A DNA stretch of 64,000 bases from Lachnospiraceae bacterium (GTDB taxonomy: Bacteria; Bacillota; Clostridia; Lachnospirales; Lachnospiraceae): NCBI GenBank assembly GCA_014804645.1, contig JAAUZI010000041.1, positions 15,033 through 79,032 on the forward strand, written 5' to 3'. Under the pieces are notes generated by a model that did no database searches, was not told the origin of the DNA, and saw nothing but the letters and a program-made list of their open reading frames with translations. Positions 55,753-64,000 of the stretch are shown one piece after another (the stretch's first letter is position 1; the number at the start of each line of letters is the position of its first letter). The position numbers were made by a program, and so were the translations under genes.

Positions 55753-58700
55753 ATGTATCAGAAAGTATCGACAGATCTGAATTTTGTGGACAGAGAGAAA
55801 CAGGTGGAGCAGTTTTGGAAGGACCATGACATCTTCCGCAAGAGCCTGGAGAAAAATAAGGAGGGGGAGACCTACACCTTTTACGACGGGCCGCCCACGG
55901 CCAACGGCAAGCCCCATATCGGTCATGTAGAGACCCGTGTCATCAAGGACATGATTCCCCGCTACCGCACCATGAAGGGCTATATGGTGCCCCGTAAGGC
56001 GGGCTGGGATACCCACGGCCTGCCGGTGGAGATCGAGGTGGAGAAACTTCTGGGACTGGACGGCAAGGAGCAGATCGAGGCCTACGGCCTGGAGCCTTTT
56101 ATCGACAAATGTAAGGAGAGCGTCTGGAAATACAAGGGCATGTGGGAGGATTTCTCCGGCACCGTGGGATTCTGGGCGGATATGGACGATCCCTATGTGA
56201 CCTATCACGATGACTTTATCGAGTCCGAGTGGTGGGCGCTCAAGGAGATCTGGAACAAGGGCCTGCTGTACAAGGGCTTTAAGATCGTTCCCTACTGTCC
56301 CCGCTGCGGTACCCCTCTGTCCGCTCAGGAGGTAGCCCAGGGATATAAGCTGGTAAAGGAGCGCTCCGCTATTGTCCGTTTTAAAGTGACCGAGGAGGAC
56401 GCCTATTTCCTGGCATGGACCACCACGCCATGGACCCTGCCCTCCAATGTGGCTCTGTGCATGAACCCCTCGGAGACCTACTGCAAGGTGAAGGCGGCGG
56501 ACGGCTATACCTATTATATGGCTCAGGCGCTGCTGGACAATGTGCTGGGCAAGCTGGCCGAGGAGGAGAAACCCGCCTATGAGGTGCTGGAGACATATAC
56601 CGGTAAGGAGCTGGAGTACAAGGAGTATGAGCCTCTGTTTGCCTGTGCCGGGGAGGCCGCGGCAAAGCAGGGCAAAAAAGGATTCTTTGTGACTTGTGAC
56701 AACTATGTCACCATGTCTGACGGTACCGGCATTGTACACATTGCCCCGGCGTTCGGTGAGGACGACGCCAACGTGGGCCGTAACTACGATCTGCCCTTTG
56801 TGCAGTTCGTGGACGGCAAGGGCGAGCTGACGGAGGAGACTCCCTACAGCGGTATCTTCGTGAAAAAGGCGGACCCTCAGATTCTGAAGGATTTGGACAG
56901 CGAGGGCAAGCTCTTTGACGCCCCCAAGTTTGAGCATGATTATCCCCACTGCTGGCGGTGCGATACCCCGCTGATCTACTATGCGAGAGAATCCTGGTAC
57001 ATCCGGGAAACCGCCGTCAAGGAGGATTTGATCCGCAATAACAACACGGTAAACTGGATTCCTGAGTCCATCGGTACCGGGCGCTTTGGCAACTGGCTGG
57101 AGAATATTCAGGACTGGGCCATCTCCCGCAACCGCTACTGGGGTACGCCGCTGAATATCTGGGAGTGTTCCTGCGGACATCAGGAGTGTGTCGGCAGCCG
57201 TCAGGAGCTGGCGGAGAAAGCCGGAAAGCCTGATGCGGCCAAGGTGGAGCTGCACAGGCCCTATATCGATGAAGTTACCTATCCCTGCCCGGAGTGCGGC
57301 GGCGAGATGAAACGTGTGCCGGAAGTGCTGGACTGCTGGTTTGACTCCGGCGCCATGCCCTTTGCCCAGCACCATTATCCTTTTGAAAATAAGGAAGTGT
57401 TTGAAAAGCAGTTCCCGGCCCAGTTTATCTCCGAGGCCGTGGACCAGACCAGAGGATGGTTCCACTCCCTGATGGCGGAGTCCACGCTGCTCTTTAACAA
57501 GGCCCCCTATGAGAATGTCATTGTGCTGGGCCATGTGCAGGATGAGAACGGGCAGAAGATGAGCAAGAGCAAGGGCAATGCGGTGGATCCCTTTGAGGCC
57601 TTGGCCCAGTATGGCGCGGACGCCATCAGGTGGTATTTTTACACCAGCTCCGCACCCTGGCTGCCCAAGCGTTTTGCGGGGAAGATCGTGCAGGAGGGAC
57701 AGAGGAAGTTCATGGGTACTCTGTGGAATACCTATGCGTTTTATATCCTTTATGCGGATATTGACAATTTTGACCCCACCCAGTACACCCTGGAGTATGA
57801 CAAACTGCCGGTTATGGACAAATGGCTCCTGTCCAAGCTGAACACCGTGGTGGGTGAGGTGGATGACAACCTGGATAAATACCGGATTCCCGAGGCCGCC
57901 AAGGCGCTGGAGGAGTTCGTGGATGAGATGAGCAACTGGTATGTGCGCCGCAGCCGTGAGCGTTTCTGGGCCAAGGGCATGGAGCAGGACAAGATAAACG
58001 CCTATATGACCCTGTACACTGCGCTGGTGACTATCAGCAAGGCTGCAGCTCCCATGATTCCCTTTATGACAGAGGATATCTATCAGAATATGGTGCGCAG
58101 CGTGGACAAGGGCGCACCGGAGAGCATCCACCTGTGCGATTTTCCTCAGGTGCGTGCCGAGTGGATCGACAAGGCCCTGGAGGAGTCCATGGAGGATGTG
58201 CTGGCCGTGGTAGTTATGGGCCGGGCCTGCCGCAACGATGCCGCCATTAAGAACCGTCAGCCCATCGGCAGAATGTACATCAAGGCGGATTTCCGTCTGG
58301 ATGACTTCTATATGGATATCATCAGGGATGAGCTGAATGTAAAGGAAGTGATCTTTACCGGCGACGTGCGCGACTTTACCACCTACAGTTTTAAACCTCA
58401 GCTGCGAACCGTGGGGCCCAAGTACGGTAAACAGCTGGGCGGCATCCAGAAGGTTCTCGGCTCTCTGGACGGCAACAAGGCCATGGATGAGCTGAAAGCG
58501 AATGGGAAACTGGCCTTTGAGGTGGATGGCGTGACGGTGGAGCTTACCGAGGACGATCTGCTCATCAGCATGGCCCAGAAGGAGGGCTATGTGTCTCAGG
58601 AGGACAACCGCATGACGGTGGTTCTGGACACCAACCTGACACAGGAGCTGGTTGAGGAGGGCTTTGTCTACGAGATCATCAGCAAGATTCAGACCATGAG

Positions 58701-58905
58701 AAAGGACGCGGGCTTTGAGGTTATGGACCACATCCGGGTATCCCTGGGCGGTAACGCGAGACTTTCCGCCATCGCCGAGGACAACCGGGAGGCTATCTGC
58801 GGCAAGGTGCTGGCAGAGGAGCTGACGGCGGACGTCTCCTATGCGGTGTCTAAGGAGTGGAATGTGAACGGTGAGACTGTGACCATCAGCCTGGAAAAGG
58901 TGTAA
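55753..58905 (+). CDS. ileS: isoleucyl-tRNA synthetase, IleS2 type
   Basis: The 1050-aa class I synthetase has FYDGPPTANGKPHIGH (HIGH motif near residue 48), an editing CP1 domain (TTPWTLPSNVAL), WFDSGAMPFAQHHYPF and KMSKSKGN (near 600). The PRKAGWDTHGLPVEIEVEK sequence and length mark the eukaryote-like IleS2 branch rather than IleS1; IleS2 enzymes are generally less sensitive to mupirocin. The start at 55753 follows AGGAGGAGTGCAA; the longer frame upstream lies within the T-box. A nucleoside phosphorylase gene follows after 4 bases and probably shares the transcript. Confidence 0.95.
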   Translation: MYQKVSTDLNFVDREKQVEQFWKDHDIFRKSLEKNKEGETYTFYDGPPTANGKPHIGHVETRVIKDMIPRYRTMKGYMVPRKAGWDTHGLPVEIEVEKLLGLDGKEQIEAYGLEPFIDKCKESVWKYKGMWEDFSGTVGFWADMDDPYVTYHDDFIESEWWALKEIWNKGLLYKGFKIVPYCPRCGTPLSAQEVAQGYKLVKERSAIVRFKVTEEDAYFLAWTTTPWTLPSNVALCMNPSETYCKVKAADGYTYYMAQALLDNVLGKLAEEEKPAYEVLETYTGKELEYKEYEPLFACAGEAAAKQGKKGFFVTCDNYVTMSDGTGIVHIAPAFGEDDANVGRNYDLPFVQFVDGKGELTEETPYSGIFVKKADPQILKDLDSEGKLFDAPKFEHDYPHCWRCDTPLIYYARESWYIRETAVKEDLIRNNNTVNWIPESIGTGRFGNWLENIQDWAISRNRYWGTPLNIWECSCGHQECVGSRQELAEKAGKPDAAKVELHRPYIDEVTYPCPECGGEMKRVPEVLDCWFDSGAMPFAQHHYPFENKEVFEKQFPAQFISEAVDQTRGWFHSLMAESTLLFNKAPYENVIVLGHVQDENGQKMSKSKGNAVDPFEALAQYGADAIRWYFYTSSAPWLPKRFAGKIVQEGQRKFMGTLWNTYAFYILYADIDNFDPTQYTLEYDKLPVMDKWLLSKLNTVVGEVDDNLDKYRIPEAAKALEEFVDEMSNWYVRRSRERFWAKGMEQDKINAYMTLYTALVTISKAAAPMIPFMTEDIYQNMVRSVDKGAPESIHLCDFPQVRAEWIDKALEESMEDVLAVVVMGRACRNDAAIKNRQPIGRMYIKADFRLDDFYMDIIRDELNVKEVIFTGDVRDFTTYSFKPQLRTVGPKYGKQLGGIQKVLGSLDGNKAMDELKANGKLAFEVDGVTVELTEDDLLISMAQKEGYVSQEDNRMTVVLDTNLTQELVEEGFVYEIISKIQTMRKDAGFEVMDHIRVSLGGNARLSAIAEDNREAICGKVLAEELTADVSYAVSKEWNVNGETVTISLEKV

Positions 58906-58909
58906 GAAA

Positions 58910-59683
58910 ATGATAACAGAAACCTTTGACAATTTATCACAAGCAATTATCAATCCGCAGATCAATGAGAACGCGCCTGCGGTGGACGCCTGCATTTTGA
59001 CGTTCTCCCATGCGATTGAGCAGTTTGTTCTGAACAACTACAGCTGCAGTCGGATTGGGTCCTTCTGGTTTGCCACGGGGGAGACGCCCATATACCAGAT
59101 CGAGCACGAAGGAAAGAAATTTGCCTTTTACAAAACGTATGTGGGTGCGCCTGCGTGTGTGGGAACGGTGGAGGACACGCTTGCGGCAATCAGGACAAAA
59201 AAATATATTGTGTTCGGCGGCGCCGGGTGTCTCGACAGGGAGATCGCCCATGGAAAGGTGATGATTCCCACGGCGGCCTACCGCGACGAGGGAACCTCCT
59301 ATCACTATGCGCCCGCATCGGACTATATTGCGGTCAAAAATGCCGATATTGTGGCAAAGTGCATGGACGAAAACGGAATTCCCTATGTGAAAGGAAAGAC
59401 GTGGACAACGGATTCCTTTTACAGGGAGACGGTCAATAACTTTGAGAGGCACAAGGCGGACGGGTGTATCTCGGTGGAGATGGAATGCGCGGCACTGCAG
59501 GCAATGTGCGACTTCAGGGGACTGGAGCTGTATATGTTCTTTACCAGCGGTGATCTGCTGGATGCGCCCAAGTGGGATGCGAGACGCAAGGAGGGAGACA
59601 ACCGGGGAACGCAGCACGACGCGGGCCACTTTGATATCGCCCTGGAGCTAGCCCGGTATGTCACCATGAATGAAAGTCAATAG
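58910..59683 (+). CDS. nucleoside phosphorylase (uridine phosphorylase-like)
   Basis: The 257-aa PNP/UDP-family protein has FGGAGCLDREIAHGKVMIP near residue 103 (phosphate-binding glycine loop region), RDEGTSYHYAP, and SVEMECAALQAMCDF near 183 (the MEx2 ribose-binding motif). This resembles uridine phosphorylases, which salvage nucleosides. The first ~30 residues are atypical. It begins 4 bases after ileS with AAAAGGTGTAAGAAA upstream and would be co-regulated by the isoleucine T-box, an unexpected pairing. A terminator follows. Confidence 0.83.
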   Translation: MITETFDNLSQAIINPQINENAPAVDACILTFSHAIEQFVLNNYSCSRIGSFWFATGETPIYQIEHEGKKFAFYKTYVGAPACVGTVEDTLAAIRTKKYIVFGGAGCLDREIAHGKVMIPTAAYRDEGTSYHYAPASDYIAVKNADIVAKCMDENGIPYVKGKTWTTDSFYRETVNNFERHKADGCISVEMECAALQAMCDFRGLELYMFFTSGDLLDAPKWDARRKEGDNRGTQHDAGHFDIALELARYVTMNESQ

Positions 59684-59700
59684 GAATTCATAAGATTACA

Positions 59701-59738
59701 AAAGGCGGCGGGGATTTTTCACCGCCGTCTCTTTTTAG
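59701..59738 (+). terminator. terminator of the ileS operon
   Basis: GGCGG pairs with CCGCC around CGGGGATTTTTCA, followed by GTCTCTTTTTAG. The loop is large, so the folding may differ, but the T tract and position fit. Confidence 0.7.
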
Positions 59739-59817
59739 TAAAGCAGCAGGAAATGATAAGCCTCAAAAGTCGGTGCTGTTTATAATAAGATCATCTACTA
59801 TAAAGGAGGCTGATTTT

Positions 59818-60705
59818 ATGAATAACCTGCAGTTAATCGAAAAAATTTTGTACTATATCGATGAGCACTTGGATGAAAGTATTACTTTTGAGTATCTGGC
59901 AGAAAAGTTCAATTATTCTGCTTTCCATTTCCATCGAATATTTTTGGCGGTGACAGGTCAGTCAATAACGGACTATCTAAAGAAACGAAGGCTGATGTAC
60001 GCATATAAGGACCTACTGGAGACGGAAAAGACAATTACGGATATTTGCTATACCTATGGATTTAACAGTATACAGACATTTAATCGTCTTTTCAAAGAAA
60101 CTTATGGCGTAATACCCTCTGAGTTGAGAAAAAGTCATAGGGAAAATACCTTCCGAAGTATTGATACTATTCTGACGGGATATAAAAAAAGAGTGCATTT
60201 TAAGGGTGATTTTATCACGGAACCTCGGTTTATTAATAGAGAAGAATTTATACTTGCCGGATTCAGAAAACATACGGGCAATGGCTTTCAGGTAATAGGT
60301 GAATCGTGGCAGGAACTGAAAGCCAATATGGATAAAATCCCAAGAGCCAATCCCAATACCATGTATGGTTTTGAAGATTACTCTGAAGATTTTTGCCGCG
60401 AGCCATTGCAGTTCTACTATATGGCAGCCGTTGAAATTGAAAGGGATACAAATGTACCGGAGGAAATGTATGTCAAGAAAGTCCCCAAGTCATTATACGC
60501 AGTGTTTTCAGTAAATGGAAATAATACAAATAATGAGATCTACAAAGCTTTCCAATATATTTATTATGAATGGCTGCCTAACTCGGAATATTGTCTTTCC
60601 GATGAACTGTGCGCTGATTTCGAGTACTATGATGAGAGATGGAACTGCCAGTCTGCATCATCACAGATAGATGTCTATATTCCAATAAAGAAAATAGTCG
60701 ATTAG
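59818..60705 (+). CDS. AraC-family regulator with GyrI-like effector domain
   Basis: The 295-aa protein has two HTH motifs at about residues 8-105 (LDESITFEYLAEKFNYSAFH; ITDICYTYGFNSIQTFNRLF) followed by a GyrI/Rob-type small-molecule-binding domain (about 120-295; PRFINREEFILAGFRKHTG; YIPIKKIVD). Such regulators respond to drugs or metabolites and activate efflux or detoxification genes. Start 59818 follows AAAGGAGGCTGATTTT. The gene is AT-richer than the ileS region, as are the following genes, suggesting a separately acquired block. Confidence 0.87.
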   Translation: MNNLQLIEKILYYIDEHLDESITFEYLAEKFNYSAFHFHRIFLAVTGQSITDYLKKRRLMYAYKDLLETEKTITDICYTYGFNSIQTFNRLFKETYGVIPSELRKSHRENTFRSIDTILTGYKKRVHFKGDFITEPRFINREEFILAGFRKHTGNGFQVIGESWQELKANMDKIPRANPNTMYGFEDYSEDFCREPLQFYYMAAVEIERDTNVPEEMYVKKVPKSLYAVFSVNGNNTNNEIYKAFQYIYYEWLPNSEYCLSDELCADFEYYDERWNCQSASSQIDVYIPIKKIVD

Positions 60706-60736
60706 TGCGTAAGGGACAATAAAGGAGGGAGCTTTT

Positions 60737-61303
60737 ATGTTAAAAGATTTTGAGACAAATAAACCGGTCATTCATACACAGAGATTGCTTTTGCGCAAAC
60801 TGGTCGCAAGTGACGCGGATGATTTGCGGGAGTGGCTTGGTTTGCCGGAGATATATGAATTTTGGGGGAGAAAGGCAAGCAGGGGGGAGAGAGAACCGGA
60901 GCTGTTGTTTCTTCCGCCAAGGGAAACCAAACGCCCTAAAGTGAATTTAGATTTTAAATGGGGAATAGAGCTTGTCGAGGAACATAAGATCGTAGGAATA
61001 TTGGAAATTTTTGATATAGAGGATTGTCGTATGGGGTATGTTGGATATCGCATAAATCCCAAGTATTGGAATCAGGGGATCACAACAGAGGCCTTGAAAG
61101 GCGCGATAGATTTCCTTTTTCAAAACACGGAGCTGGAGCGGCTGCATGCAAATGCCAATGTGAAAAATTACCGGTCCAACCGAGTGCTTGAAAAATGTGG
61201 ATTCACAAAAGAGGGAACAATACGGCAGGGCAAAATGGTGAGAGAGTACTGCGACTATAATATTTGGGGGTTGCTGCGAGAGGATTACTGTGCAAAAAAA
61301 TAA
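60737..61303 (+). CDS. GNAT acetyltransferase, RimJ/RimL type
   Basis: The 188-aa protein has the N-terminal TQRLLLRKLVASDADDLREW, the acetyl-CoA-binding region YRINPKYWNQGITTEALKGA (motif A) and NVKNYRSNRVLEKCGFTKEG (motif B), as in RimJ/RimL-type protein N-acetyltransferases and spermidine acetyltransferases. The substrate is unknown. It follows the AraC-type gene by 31 bases with a GGAGGGAGC ribosome site, so it may be its target or share its transcript. Confidence 0.85.
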   Translation: MLKDFETNKPVIHTQRLLLRKLVASDADDLREWLGLPEIYEFWGRKASRGEREPELLFLPPRETKRPKVNLDFKWGIELVEEHKIVGILEIFDIEDCRMGYVGYRINPKYWNQGITTEALKGAIDFLFQNTELERLHANANVKNYRSNRVLEKCGFTKEGTIRQGKMVREYCDYNIWGLLREDYCAKK

Positions 61304-61375
61304 ATTCTACGATTCGTGGGTGTGATTCCATAAGCGCTTATCGTATCCTGTTTTCAAAGAAGGGGAGGTGTCGGT

Positions 61376-62443
61376 ATGAATCAAGTCAAAATCGGCAGAT
61401 TTATTGCGGAAATGAGAAGGCGGCAGAATTTGACCCAGCGGGAATTCGCGGATATTCTGGGCATCAGCGATAAAACCGTGAGCAAGTGGGAATGCGGCAA
61501 CGGTATGCCTGAGTTGTCCTTTATGCAGCCGATCTGTAATATTCTGCAAATTGATTTGAACGAATTGTTTTCCGGCGAAAAGCTGACCGACGCTGACTAC
61601 AAAAAGAAAGCGGAGGAAAATATGATGGCACTGATAAAAGAAGCGGAGAGTGGGAAAAGGAACATTGTTGGCGGTGAGGTGCTGGGCTGTGCGGATAATG
61701 TAAAGCTGAATGCCAGTGAAGCGCATAGAACCAATATGGAGTTTTGGAGTACAATAGGCAGCGAATTTCTGGGTGTAACCGCTCTGCCAAGCTGGGGGGC
61801 TTTCGTTCCGTCAGAGGACAGGCTGAAGATACTTGGAGACTTGTCTGAAAAGCGAGTTCTTGAAATTGGCTGCGGTAATGGGCGCTCTCTGAAATATGTC
61901 GCGGACCGGGGAGCAGCGGAGCTGTGGGGACTGGATATATCCGCAAGTCAGATTGAGCGCACCAAAAACTTTTTAAAGGCGCAGGGGATAGACGCAAAGT
62001 TAGTCTGTTCACCTATGGAGGACGAATGTGGACTGCCAACCGATTATTTTGATCTGGTCTATTCGGTTTTCGGAATCGGCTGGACAACCGATCTGGACAA
62101 AACCTTCCGCCGCATTCATTCGTATCTGAAAAAAGACGGGACATTCGTTTTCGGATGGTCGCATCCGATTCACAAGTGTGTGTCGGTTGAGAAGGGCAGG
62201 TTAATTTTCACTAACTCTTATTTCAATGAAGAATGGTACTGCGCCGATATGAGGGACAAAAAGATCATGCTTTCCAATCGGATGCTGAGTACCTATATTA
62301 ACGCCTTGGCGGACAACGGCTTTGTCCTGGAGAGGCTGATCGAAGAAACGGACAGAGAAAAAGCACAGGCGTCAGATAATGATTTTGGCAGAAAAGCAAT
62401 GATGCTGCCCACGGTTTTTGCCATAAGAGCGAGAAAATTATAA
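61376..62443 (+). CDS. XRE HTH domain fused to SAM-dependent methyltransferase
   Basis: The 355-aa protein has an HTH_3 domain at about residues 8-62 (NLTQREFADILGISDKTVSK), a linker, and a class I methyltransferase domain at about 155-300: motif I VLEIGCGNGRSLKYV, post-I LWGLDISASQ, and a following acidic motif DLVYSVFGIGWTTD. The combination suggests a DNA-binding protein that methylates a small molecule, or an autorepressing methyltransferase. It is an intact single frame. It starts after GGGGAGGTGTCGGT. The neighbours, GNAT and AraC/GyrI genes, fit a resistance or detoxification theme. Confidence 0.83.
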   Translation: MNQVKIGRFIAEMRRRQNLTQREFADILGISDKTVSKWECGNGMPELSFMQPICNILQIDLNELFSGEKLTDADYKKKAEENMMALIKEAESGKRNIVGGEVLGCADNVKLNASEAHRTNMEFWSTIGSEFLGVTALPSWGAFVPSEDRLKILGDLSEKRVLEIGCGNGRSLKYVADRGAAELWGLDISASQIERTKNFLKAQGIDAKLVCSPMEDECGLPTDYFDLVYSVFGIGWTTDLDKTFRRIHSYLKKDGTFVFGWSHPIHKCVSVEKGRLIFTNSYFNEEWYCADMRDKKIMLSNRMLSTYINALADNGFVLERLIEETDREKAQASDNDFGRKAMMLPTVFAIRARKL

Positions 62444-62495
62444 GTTGTCGGTCGAAGTGTGCTGCTGACAAATGCAGGTTGAGAGGAGAATGCGT

Positions 62496-63455
62496 ATGAA
62501 GAACAAATTATTTAGTAAATATTACCTGTTTTCCTGTATCGGCGTTCTGCTCGTTTCCTGTTATCCTCTTTGGATGGGAGTGAGTGTTGTCACCGACATG
62601 ATTGAAGACGGAACGGTATTTAAGGAAAACTATCCCAAATACATCATTCCGTATACGCCGATTTGCCTGGCTGTTTGGATTGGTGTGCTTATAATGCCCT
62701 TATGCATTAAGCTGTTTAAGCAGTTCGCGTTGGTTGGCGGCTCGGTTTTAGCCACCGGAACGTTTTTCGCCCTCGAAATATTGTTTGAGCAAAAAGTTGT
62801 AGTGACAACGGCTGAAACGGCTGCAAGACTTGGAGATTGGCAAATGTTTATGTGCGTTTCCACATATACATACAAAACGCAAACAGCAGTTGAAATTTTG
62901 ATGGGAAATTATAATCCGGCATTTAAGCTGCATTTTTACATTATTTCTGTTGTTCTGATTCTTTCGATACTGAACTGCTTGTATGGATTCGGCCAAATGA
63001 TAAAGAACGGGGATAAGAAGCGGCTGAAGTCGTTGATCATGCAGTCAGTTTGCTCGCTTATATTCCTTGGGCTTTGTATTCTCGCCTGCTTTACCGCTTT
63101 TTGGAGAGATGGCAGTATTCAGGTATCTCCTCTGTCTGCCACTTTGATGACCGCATTTTTCGTTATTTTAGGTGTAACGGTAGGCGTCTATGTGGGCTCA
63201 TTTCTCTCAGGAAAACGAAATTTAGTTTCGATCGGGATTCCGGCCCTAGTTGCTTGCGTGATGACATTCCTTATGTATGTTGGAGAAATGATCCTACTGC
63301 ACGGACATCTATATAGTTTGGGTACAGGATTTATTTTTGACAGCATACCCGGCATTGTTTTTGCCCCTTTTGATCTACTGACTATTGTCGTATCAGGATG
63401 CGTAACCGCATTGATATTCACTTTGCTGAATCGAGCAGGTGGGTTGAAAAGATAG
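62496..63455 (+). CDS. multipass membrane protein of unknown function
   Basis: The ~319-aa protein has about eight hydrophobic segments (YLFSCIGVLLVSCYPLWMGV; CLAVWIGVLIMPLCIKLF; FYIISVVLILSILNCLYGF; SLIFLGLCILACFTAFW; LMTAFFVILGVTVGVYVG; PALVACVMTFLMYVGEMILL; LTIVVSGCVTALIFTLLN). The paired-helix layout resembles permease-like proteins. I do not recognise a family. Start 62496 follows AGAGGAGAATGCGT. It may be co-transcribed with the HTH-methyltransferase gene, 52 bases upstream. Confidence 0.65.
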   Translation: MKNKLFSKYYLFSCIGVLLVSCYPLWMGVSVVTDMIEDGTVFKENYPKYIIPYTPICLAVWIGVLIMPLCIKLFKQFALVGGSVLATGTFFALEILFEQKVVVTTAETAARLGDWQMFMCVSTYTYKTQTAVEILMGNYNPAFKLHFYIISVVLILSILNCLYGFGQMIKNGDKKRLKSLIMQSVCSLIFLGLCILACFTAFWRDGSIQVSPLSATLMTAFFVILGVTVGVYVGSFLSGKRNLVSIGIPALVACVMTFLMYVGEMILLHGHLYSLGTGFIFDSIPGIVFAPFDLLTIVVSGCVTALIFTLLNRAGGLKR

Positions 63456-63535
63456 TAGCTGTAGAACCACGCGAATGAACGGCGGCAGCGCTGTGCCTGT
63501 CAGCCGGGAGAAGATATAAGCGGGAGGAGACGAAT

Positions 63536-63838
63536 ATGGATAAAAATGAATTGAAGAAAGTTATATTGTCATATGGGGACAAAATAGGGGCGGTAGGCAT
63601 AAGCCTGGATTATCTTTCGGAAGGGGATTTTGTGATCGGATACGGGTTTGACGATAAGGAGAATAAGTGGAAGGTCTATCAAAACGGCGAGAGAGGAATG
63701 CCCATGGGCGGACACTACCTGTTTAAGAGTGAGAAGGAGGCACTGGAAAAACTATATGAAATCGTACTGGTTTATCACGAGTATGATGAGAGAGATAAGG
63801 AGCGCCGTAGGAAAATAGCAGCGGAAAAGCAAAAATAG
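63536..63838 (+). CDS. small hypothetical protein
   Basis: The 100-aa soluble protein has mixed alpha/beta character (IGAVGISLDYLSEGDFVIGY; DDKENKWKVYQNGERG) and a highly charged C-terminal helix (DERDKERRRKIAAEKQK). No signal peptide or membrane segment. It starts after GCGGGAGGAGACGAAT. I do not recognise a family. The size and acidic/aromatic core resemble some contact-toxin immunity proteins, but no toxin gene is adjacent, so this is only an impression. Confidence 0.5.
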   Translation: MDKNELKKVILSYGDKIGAVGISLDYLSEGDFVIGYGFDDKENKWKVYQNGERGMPMGGHYLFKSEKEALEKLYEIVLVYHEYDERDKERRRKIAAEKQK

Positions 63839-63867
63839 TTGGCATTCCCGGGAATATTTGGTATAAT
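63839..63867 (+). promoter_or_regulatory. promoter with palindromic operator in spacer
   Basis: TTGGCA (63839-63844) and a perfect TATAAT (63862-63867), 17-base spacer, contain a perfect palindrome ATTCCCGGGAAT (63844-63855) between the two boxes. A related TTCCCGCGGGAG lies downstream near 63916. Confidence 0.7.
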
Positions 63868-63976
63868 GTATATTTGCAGATTGATATTGAAAAGGCAGCC
63901 AGCGGCTATGCAGACATTCCCGCGGGAGGCGGATTGTCAATTTGCCGGTAAACTCAAGCAGAAAAGGAGAGAGACA

Positions 63977-64000
63977 ATGACCAAAAAGAGTACCACTACA
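63977..64000 (+). CDS. start of a gene running off the window
   Basis: ATG at 63977 follows AAAAGGAGAGAGACA, giving MTKKSTTT... to the window edge. A good promoter lies at 63839-63867. Nothing can be said about the product. Confidence 0.5.

Noticed and set aside
55351-59037. Open frame of 1228 codons on the minus strand opposite ileS
   Set aside because: It lies wholly antisense to a clear IleS2 and reads as low-complexity His/Leu/Gly sequence, a by-product of strong third-position bias in ileS.

Overview
The window looks like chromosome of a spore-forming Clostridia member, most likely Lachnospiraceae. The support is a type III glutamine synthetase, spoVT, AddAB, a T-box-controlled ileS, a TPP-riboswitch ThiT transporter, strong AGGAGG ribosome sites and moderately high GC with frequent short gene overlaps. 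No plasmid, phage or IS element is visible. Species assignment cannot be made from the sequence alone.

Layout. 1-7.3 kb: end of a CPBP protease, then an attenuator-like leader and a four-gene operon (glnN-asnB-pyrG-purF) in which one enzyme makes glutamine and the other three spend its amide. 7.4-15 kb: regulators (XRE, a MocR regulator divergent from an aminotransferase, an ECF sigma/anti-sigma pair, an autoregulated XRE gene), a CofE-like ligase and a DUF308 membrane protein. 15-22 kb: tRNA-Val, an HMGL-like aldolase, an orphan lipoprotein solute-binding protein, an SH3-NlpC/P60 hydrolase, a CapA-like lipoprotein and a structured intergenic stretch. 22-31 kb: xth and addB-addA (DNA repair). 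30.9-34.3 kb: thiT with TPP riboswitch and a domain-permuted GH3 glycosidase. 34.4-38.1 kb: sigma factor, membrane protein, ABC ATPase and permease, separated by highly structured intergenic elements. 38.3-44.3 kb: Rpn-type PD-(D/E)XK protein with a repeat tail, an aminotransferase, and a response regulator/ABC/histidine kinase module. 44.35-51.4 kb (minus strand): a complete VanG-type glycopeptide resistance cluster, vanR-vanS then vanW-vanG-vanXY-vanTm-vanTr, with VanT split in two. 51.7-59.7 kb: spoVT, DHH phosphoesterase, a diguanylate cyclase pair, T-box-ileS and a nucleoside phosphorylase. 59.8-63.9 kb: an AT-richer accessory block (AraC/GyrI, GNAT, HTH-methyltransferase fusion, membrane protein, small hypothetical protein).

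The most interesting non-coding signals are (1) a dispersed family of 5'-leader hairpins (copies near 21.2, 35.0, 45.6 and 46.7 kb, with a remnant at 49.45 kb). Each lies 12-15 nt before a start codon in the same orientation, and the stems differ in sequence but keep their pairing. One copy is translated as the tail of VanXY, and the elements punctuate the van operon. (2) Two tandem ~90-nt multi-stem units with matching linkers between a membrane-protein gene and an ABC transporter operon (35.80-36.02 kb). Both are read directly from the sequence; their functions are unknown.
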